The notes beneath the pieces were generated by a model. It was given only the letters and a program-made list of their open reading frames with translations, was not told the DNA's origin and searched no databases. This document shows positions 6,764 to 10,362 of a DNA stretch of 10,362 nucleotides, piece by piece. Each line of letters starts with the position of its first letter. Position 1 is the first letter of the stretch. Source of the stretch: an uncultured Sulfurovum sp. (lineage in GTDB: Bacteria > Campylobacterota > Campylobacteria > Campylobacterales > Sulfurovaceae); contig CAMZNQ010000143.1 in the NCBI GenBank assembly GCA_947313765.1, forward strand, positions 1 through 10,362, given 5' to 3'. The position numbers and the translations under genes are program-made.

Positions 6764-7003
6764 ATGAAAAAAATCAATAAAATAGAACGAGAAAATGAAC
6801 ATATAGCAGATGAGATGGTAGAACATCTAATTTTAGAAAAAGTTGGTGGATTGCCAAATCATGGACACTCTGATGCAATACCTTTAAATAAAAAAATATC
6901 CAAAGAGAATAAAAGAAATTATGATATAGAGTTTTTTATAATTATGTCTATAATTATAATTTCAGAGACTCTTTATCTTTGGAACTACTTTAGTGGAAAA
7001 TAG
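6764..7003 (+). CDS. Small membrane protein, 79 aa, unknown
   Basis: I do not recognise this protein. The first 55 residues are charged and predicted cytoplasmic (MKKINKIERENEHIADEMV..., then VGGLPNHGHSDAIPLNKK). They are followed by one hydrophobic segment at about 56-74 and a short tail ending SGK. A bias of hydrophobic residues confined to the C-terminus suggests a tail-anchored single-pass inner-membrane protein. The NHGHSD stretch (residues 32-37) carries two histidines and one aspartate and could bind a metal, which is only a suggestion. AAAAGG lies about 8 nt before ATG, and a promoter candidate is present. It faces the minus-strand trmL pair and has no same-strand partner nearby. Confidence 0.65.
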   Translation: MKKINKIERENEHIADEMVEHLILEKVGGLPNHGHSDAIPLNKKISKENKRNYDIEFFIIMSIIIISETLYLWNYFSGK

Positions 7004-7031
7004 AATCTCAAATATCATTAACAACTGATAC

Positions 7032-7053
7032 TCCACCAAATTAATGAGGTGGA
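7032..7053. terminator. Short hairpin between convergent genes
   Basis: TCCACC (7032-7037) and GGTGGA (7048-7053) form a 6-bp GC-containing stem with a 10-nt loop, followed by TTT on the plus strand. It lies between the 79-aa gene and the convergent minus-strand 49-aa gene. The short T-run makes it a weak terminator. Confidence 0.35.
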
Positions 7054-7074
7054 TTTGCACTAATATTTGTTATA

Positions 7075-7224
7075 CTATCCAATTTTATCATCATCTTTAT
7101 CTTTTAAATCTAATCTATTCCCTTCACTATCAAACTTACGCTGAAAATTTCCACGAATAATTACAAATGTCATGTATGCAAACAGTAGACTTGCACCTAT
7201 ATATACTATATCTCCAATAGCCAT
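7075..7224 (-). CDS. Small membrane protein, 49 aa, unknown, downstream of trmL
   Basis: On the minus strand an ATG (7222-7224) opens 49 codons ending in TAG (7075-7077). It has a very good ribosome site, GGAGG, 6-7 nt upstream, and this site overlaps the end of trmL. The trmL stop lies 1 nt before this ATG, so the two are almost certainly translated from one message. The product (MAIGDIVYIGASLLFAYMTF...) has one hydrophobic segment at about 5-23. A basic patch (RGNFQRK, 24-30) and an acidic end (DLKDKDDDKIG) follow. The pattern suggests a single-pass inner-membrane protein. I do not recognise the family, and it is too short for many gene callers. The ribosome site and coupling make it likely to be real. 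Confidence 0.75.
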   Translation of the reverse strand: MAIGDIVYIGASLLFAYMTFVIIRGNFQRKFDSEGNRLDLKDKDDDKIG

Positions 7225-7225
7225 T

Positions 7226-7717
7226 TTAAACCTCCAAACTATTTTTAATGGTTATCTTCTCAAAACCATCATAATTTTGTCGTAAAGCTTCATAGGTTAC
7301 AACTCCAACAGCAACTCCAAGATTTAAACTTCTACCTTTTCCACCCATTGGAATAGTTATACAACGCTCTCTATTTTCTAAGAGTATATCTTCACGAATG
7401 CCTTTTGTCTCTGAACCAAACAAGATATAATCTCCTCTTTTAAAATTGGAATTAAAATATAATTTATCTGTCTTAGTTGTAGCTAAATGAGAAGATGAAC
7501 CGATAGGGTGTTTAGCTAAAAATTCATCAAAACTATCCCAAACTACCAAATCTAACTCTCTCCAATAGTCTAAACCTGCTCTTGTCACTGCTTTATCATC
7601 AATATCAAACCCTAATGGCTTAATAAGATGTAATCTTGCCCCTAAATTTACACATAATCTTCCTATTGTTCCTGTATTTGGTGGAATTTGTGGCTCTACT
7701 AACACTATGTTAAACAT
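7226..7717 (-). CDS. trmL: tRNA (cytidine/uridine-34 2'-O)-methyltransferase, TrmL-like
   Basis: The 163-aa protein is a SPOUT-class methyltransferase of the SpoU/TrmH superfamily. TrmL members methylate the 2'-OH of the wobble nucleotide of certain leucine tRNAs using S-adenosylmethionine. Motif 1 is NTGTIGRLCVNLGA (14-27, with Arg20), motif 2 is ILFGSETKGI (98-107), and motif 3 is RSLNLGVAVGVVTYEALRQ (129-147). Motif 2 and motif 3 together form the deep trefoil knot that binds the cofactor. In motif 3 the usual LNLS reads LNLG, within the range of the group. Length is normal (about 155-165). GAGG lies about 8 nt before ATG. It is the first gene of a two-gene unit with the 49-aa membrane protein and is divergent from the M48 gene. 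Confidence 0.93.
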   Translation of the reverse strand: MFNIVLVEPQIPPNTGTIGRLCVNLGARLHLIKPLGFDIDDKAVTRAGLDYWRELDLVVWDSFDEFLAKHPIGSSSHLATTKTDKLYFNSNFKRGDYILFGSETKGIREDILLENRERCITIPMGGKGRSLNLGVAVGVVTYEALRQNYDGFEKITIKNSLEV

Positions 7718-7749
7718 ATCTCTATCCTCTTTTTTTTAAATATCTTTGA

Positions 7750-7755
7750 TATAAT
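7750..7755 (+). promoter_or_regulatory. -10 box for the M48 lipoprotein gene
   Basis: Perfect TATAAT, with the expected start of transcription near 7762, places the ATG at 7754 inside the box and leaves the ATG at 7784 as the first usable start. The same short gap may hold a minus-strand promoter for trmL (ATTATATC on that strand), so the two would overlap. Confidence 0.65.
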
Positions 7756-7783
7756 GGACTCACATAAATCAAAAGGGATTCAA

Positions 7784-8578
7784 ATGAAAATACCATTTAA
7801 AAAGATAATTTTTGGTGCTATTTTAGCACTTTTATTCATAGGATGTTCTAAAGCACCTGTTACAGGACGAACACAACTTATTACTATAAGTCCTCAAGAA
7901 GAGATGTCATTAGGCTTTCAGAGTGCAAAAGAGGTATTAAAAACAGAAAAAATAACTCAAGACCCAAAACAAAATGAGATGGTAAAACGTATTGGAGAGC
8001 GTATTGCAAAAACAGCAAATAGTAATTACCCCATAGCAAAAAACTTTACATGGGAATTTTTTGTTATAGATAAAGATGAAGCAAATGCTTTTTGTCTACC
8101 AGGAGGGAAAGTATTTGTATATACAGGCATATTTAAATTTGCATCTAATGATGATGAGTTGTCTGCTGTCATGGGTCATGAGATAGGTCATGCACTTGCA
8201 CGACATGGAGCAGAGAGAATGAGCCGTGGACAACTAGAACAAGCTGGAAGTGAAATTTTAAATGCTGTAATGCAAGGTAGGGGAAATCCTCAAAATACAG
8301 CTATGGTTATGCAAGCCTTTGGAATTGGTACTCAATTAGGAGTTAGTCTACCTCACTCTCGAACACAAGAGTATGAAGCAGATATGATTGGTCTAGTTTT
8401 AATGGCAAAAGCAGGATACAATCCAAAATATGCTCTAAGTTTTTGGGAAAAATTTGCAAAAGATGGTCAAACTCCACCTGAATATCTATCTACGCACCCT
8501 GCACCAACTAACCGTATTGCAAAAATAAAAGCTATGCTACCAAAAGTTATGCCAATATATGAGGCAAATAAAAGATAA
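7784..8578 (+). CDS. M48-family zinc metalloprotease lipoprotein
   Basis: From ATG 7784 the protein is 264 aa, with a lipoprotein signal (FLIGC-type: LALLFIGC, Cys21) and a peptidase domain. The zinc site is HEIGH (132-136), with the third ligand likely Glu196 in SRTQEYEAD (192-200). Further M48 landmarks are AFCLPGGKVFVYTGI (102-116) and LSTHPAPTNRI (235-245). Relatives of this periplasmic type (YcaL, LoiP, BepA) degrade or assist misfolded outer-membrane proteins, and this one probably acts on the outer-membrane side of the periplasm. An ATG 30 nt upstream is in frame, but it overlaps the TATAAT box, lacks a ribosome site and would hide the signal peptide. The 7784 start has AAAAGGG at 7771-7777. 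Specific substrate is unknown. Confidence 0.92.
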   Translation: MKIPFKKIIFGAILALLFIGCSKAPVTGRTQLITISPQEEMSLGFQSAKEVLKTEKITQDPKQNEMVKRIGERIAKTANSNYPIAKNFTWEFFVIDKDEANAFCLPGGKVFVYTGIFKFASNDDELSAVMGHEIGHALARHGAERMSRGQLEQAGSEILNAVMQGRGNPQNTAMVMQAFGIGTQLGVSLPHSRTQEYEADMIGLVLMAKAGYNPKYALSFWEKFAKDGQTPPEYLSTHPAPTNRIAKIKAMLPKVMPIYEANKR

Positions 8579-8585
8579 TTGTAAC

Positions 8586-8609
8586 TCTACTTAACTCTAG
8601 TTAAGTAGA
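8586..8609. promoter_or_regulatory. 24-bp palindrome upstream of truD
   Basis: TCTACTTAACT and AGTTAAGTAGA, 11-bp perfect arms, surround a CT centre. It lies 8 nt after the M48 stop and 22 to 45 nt before the expected truD transcription start. It also contains a direct repeat TAACTCTA (8582-8589 and 8592-8599). It could be an operator for a dimeric regulator, or a hairpin ending the M48 message, though only AAAATTTC follows the stem. Confidence 0.6.
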
Positions 8610-8619
8610 AAATTTCTGC

Positions 8620-8625
8620 TATACT
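8620..8625 (+). promoter_or_regulatory. -10 box for truD, probable leaderless start
   Basis: TATACT ends 5 nt before the truD ATG at 8631. With the usual 6-7 nt to the start, transcription would begin at or next to the ATG. No ribosome site is present in the 20 nt before the ATG, which fits a leaderless message. Confidence 0.55.
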
Positions 8626-8630
8626 TCCAC

Positions 8631-9710
8631 ATGAAAAAAACTTACGCTTACAACCACCAACCTATAAATTTTGATTTTGCTCAAACTATTGAACGTTTTT
8701 TTGTTGAGGAGATTCCTCTTTTTAAATTTTTAGATAAAGGTTCTAATCTTATTTTAAAGATAAAGAAATCTGACATGAGTACATTTAAACTCATAAATGT
8801 TATATCTAAGGCTACACAACTAGAACATAGAGATATAGGATATGCAGGGCTTAAAGATAAAAATGCAACAACCATTCAATATATCTCTATTCCTAGAGAG
8901 TATGAAAAAGATGTTATTAAAAATTTAACAACGCAAAAGATAGAGATATTGGAAAAGAGATATAGTAAATTTCCAATTAAAGTGGGTCAACTTAAAGGAA
9001 ATAGATTTTCAATTATTTTACATAATGTAGATAAAGAGTCTAAAGAGAGTATTGAAAAGGTAGCAAAAGATATGACTCAAAAAGGGATACCTAACTACTA
9101 TGGATATCAACGTTTTGGAGAGGATTCAAAGTCATACGAACAGGGAAAAGAGATAGCTCACTCTGGTAAAAAGCTAAAAGGTGCAAAAGAGAAACTTTTA
9201 GTATCTGCTTACCAAAGTTTTCAATTTAACTCTTGGCTCTCTGAACGTATATCTATCTCGAAAATAGTCTCTAAAAATTCTGTTGAAGATGCTTCTAAAA
9301 TATTAAATTATCCCCTAGAACTGGTAAAAGAGTTAGCAAAACAGCCACATTTTTTTAAACTGTTTATAGGTGATGATATGAAAGATTATCCTTATGGAAA
9401 AAGTTTCTATCTACAAGATTTTAAACGAGCATCAAAAGATTTTATATCTCATAAATCTAGCCCCACAGGTCTTTTAATCGGATATAAAGTAAAACGTGCC
9501 TTATCTGATGCAGGTCAGTTAGAAGAGCCTTTTGATGATAATGAGCTATATGCACTAAAAGGAGACAGAAGATTTGCTTGGATTTTTCCTGAAGATTTAA
9601 GTTTTCAATATAATCAAATTGAAGAGAAATTAACTATTGATTTCTATCTTCCAAAAGGTGCTTATGCAACTACTTTTTTAGAAGAGATTAGTAAAAAATC
9701 ATTAAAATAA
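8631..9710 (+). CDS. truD: TruD, tRNA pseudouridine(13) synthase
   Basis: TruD converts uridine 13 of tRNA to pseudouridine. The 359-aa protein has the usual size and the motifs of the family. AGLKDKNATTIQ (72-83) carries the catalytic Asp76 (Asp80 in E. coli), and NYYGYQRFGED is at 154-164. There is also a block LKGAKEKLLVSAYQSFQFNSWLSER. The C-terminal LPKGAYATTFLEEI ending is typical of TruD. Start: ATG 8631 follows a -10 box by 5 nt with no Shine-Dalgarno, so translation is probably leaderless; there is no better in-frame start close downstream, and MKKTYAYNHQPINFDF is the expected N-terminus. It follows the M48 gene by 52 nt but is separated from it by the palindrome, and is 34 nt from the amidohydrolase gene. 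Confidence 0.95.
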   Translation: MKKTYAYNHQPINFDFAQTIERFFVEEIPLFKFLDKGSNLILKIKKSDMSTFKLINVISKATQLEHRDIGYAGLKDKNATTIQYISIPREYEKDVIKNLTTQKIEILEKRYSKFPIKVGQLKGNRFSIILHNVDKESKESIEKVAKDMTQKGIPNYYGYQRFGEDSKSYEQGKEIAHSGKKLKGAKEKLLVSAYQSFQFNSWLSERISISKIVSKNSVEDASKILNYPLELVKELAKQPHFFKLFIGDDMKDYPYGKSFYLQDFKRASKDFISHKSSPTGLLIGYKVKRALSDAGQLEEPFDDNELYALKGDRRFAWIFPEDLSFQYNQIEEKLTIDFYLPKGAYATTFLEEISKKSLK

Positions 9711-9744
9711 AAAAATATGTTAAAATTCTCAAAAAGTAGATAAA

Positions 9745-10362
9745 ATGAGAATAATTAACACAAAATATCTATACATAGATAACTCTTTTAAAGAGAATCT
9801 AGCTGTTGCATTTTCAGATAAAATAGAGGCTATTGATACTCTTCAAAATCTTCAATTAGCCTATCCTGATGCAACAATTACTCAAACAGGATTTAACTCT
9901 GTTCTTTACCCTGGATTCATCAATACTCATGTCCACCTAGAGTTTTCTGCTAACAAGACAACTTTACAATATGGGAGTTTTATGCCTTGGTTAGACTCAG
10001 TTATTGAAAACCGTGAAGATTTAGTTGCTAAATGTGATAATCAGAAGATGATGGAAGCATGTAAAGAGATGATGGCTTCAGGAGTAACAACTTTTGGAGC
10101 AATATCTAGCTTTGGAATAGAGCTAGAGGTTTGTACAAAGACTCCCCAAAAGGTTCTCTTTTTCAATGAGCTTATAGGCTCTAATGCTTCAACAGCAGAT
10201 ATGCTATATAATAATTTTTTAGAACGTCTTGATGCCTCTAAAAAGTTTAAGGCTAATGGTATTACTCCTGCTATTGCTATACATGCCCCCTACTCTGTTC
10301 ATCCAATTGTTCTAAAGAGAGCTATTGATGTAGCTAAAAATGAAAATCTACCTATATCTGCA
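9745..10362 (+). CDS. mqnX: Amidohydrolase, probable aminofutalosine deaminase (3' end outside window)
   Basis: An ATG at 9745 opens 206 codons without a stop to the window edge. The protein is an amidohydrolase-superfamily deaminase. It has a short beta-rich N-terminus (MRIINTKYLYIDNS), then the metal-binding block YPGFINTHVHLEFS with His62 and His64, and a second ligand block AIAIHAPYSVHP with His180. The C-terminal ligand His and Asp lie beyond the window. In Campylobacterota the closely related gene is annotated as aminofutalosine deaminase, which converts 6-amino-6-deoxyfutalosine to futalosine or dehypoxanthine futalosine precursors in menaquinone synthesis. The general deaminase call is firm, and the substrate is inferred from taxon and family texture. 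The ribosome site is weak (AAAAAGTAGAT upstream), and a possible -10 TTAAAAT lies near 9720. Gap to truD is 34 nt, so co-transcription is also possible. Confidence 0.85.
   Translation, partial: MRIINTKYLYIDNSFKENLAVAFSDKIEAIDTLQNLQLAYPDATITQTGFNSVLYPGFINTHVHLEFSANKTTLQYGSFMPWLDSVIENREDLVAKCDNQKMMEACKEMMASGVTTFGAISSFGIELEVCTKTPQKVLFFNELIGSNASTADMLYNNFLERLDASKKFKANGITPAIAIHAPYSVHPIVLKRAIDVAKNENLPISA

Noticed and set aside
1..10362. CRISPR array, insertion sequence, tRNA or rRNA gene, defence island
   Set aside because: No spaced repeats, terminal inverted repeats, transposase, structural RNA signature or recognised defence operon was seen on either strand.

Overview
The window looks like chromosome from a free-living, AT-rich member of the Campylobacterota (the Sulfurovum/Sulfurimonas/Arcobacter type). 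This is inferred from gene content and protein texture, not from a database search. The main pointers are a tolQ-tolR-tolA-tolB-pal-cpoB-slyD run, a Pal with the Campylobacterota-style N-C-D peptidoglycan site and extra cysteines, a TrmL-type methyltransferase, TruD, and an amidohydrolase resembling the aminofutalosine deaminase of the futalosine menaquinone route.

Layout. Positions 1-331 are AT-rich with one doubtful 47-codon ORF. Positions 332-1333 hold a NADAR-domain gene broken by one in-frame TAA and, 3 nt after its restored end, a YqiA-like alpha/beta hydrolase. Positions 1405-6067 hold the Tol-Pal envelope system: TolQ and TolR (inner-membrane motor), TolA (periplasm-spanning transducer with a 75-bp tandem repeat), TolB (periplasmic propeller), Pal (outer-membrane lipoprotein) and CpoB/YbgF (coiled coil plus TPR). 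SlyD (peptidyl-prolyl isomerase and metal-binding tail) and a small unknown membrane protein follow. On the minus strand are trmL and, overlapping its translation signals, an unlisted 49-aa membrane protein gene. On the plus strand are an M48 metalloprotease lipoprotein, truD and the 5' 206 codons of the amidohydrolase, which runs off the window.

The most striking feature is that three genes are each interrupted by exactly one in-frame stop, with the rest of the conserved protein continuing in the same frame and no frameshift: TAA in the NADAR gene (725-727), TAG in tolB (4144-4146) and TGA in cpoB (5843-5845). Each is one substitution from a plausible sense codon. All three stops are of different types, so a simple codon reassignment does not explain them. 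Nonsense mutation, sequence error or readthrough remain open. If real, the strain has intact TolQRA and Pal but a TolB cut at residue 258 of 410 and a CpoB cut inside its TPR domain.

Other points of note are a nearly perfect 24-bp palindrome just upstream of truD, whose -10 box sits only 5 nt before its ATG (a probable leaderless message), and an M48 start codon that is better placed 30 nt downstream of the first ATG because that ATG overlaps the -10 box.
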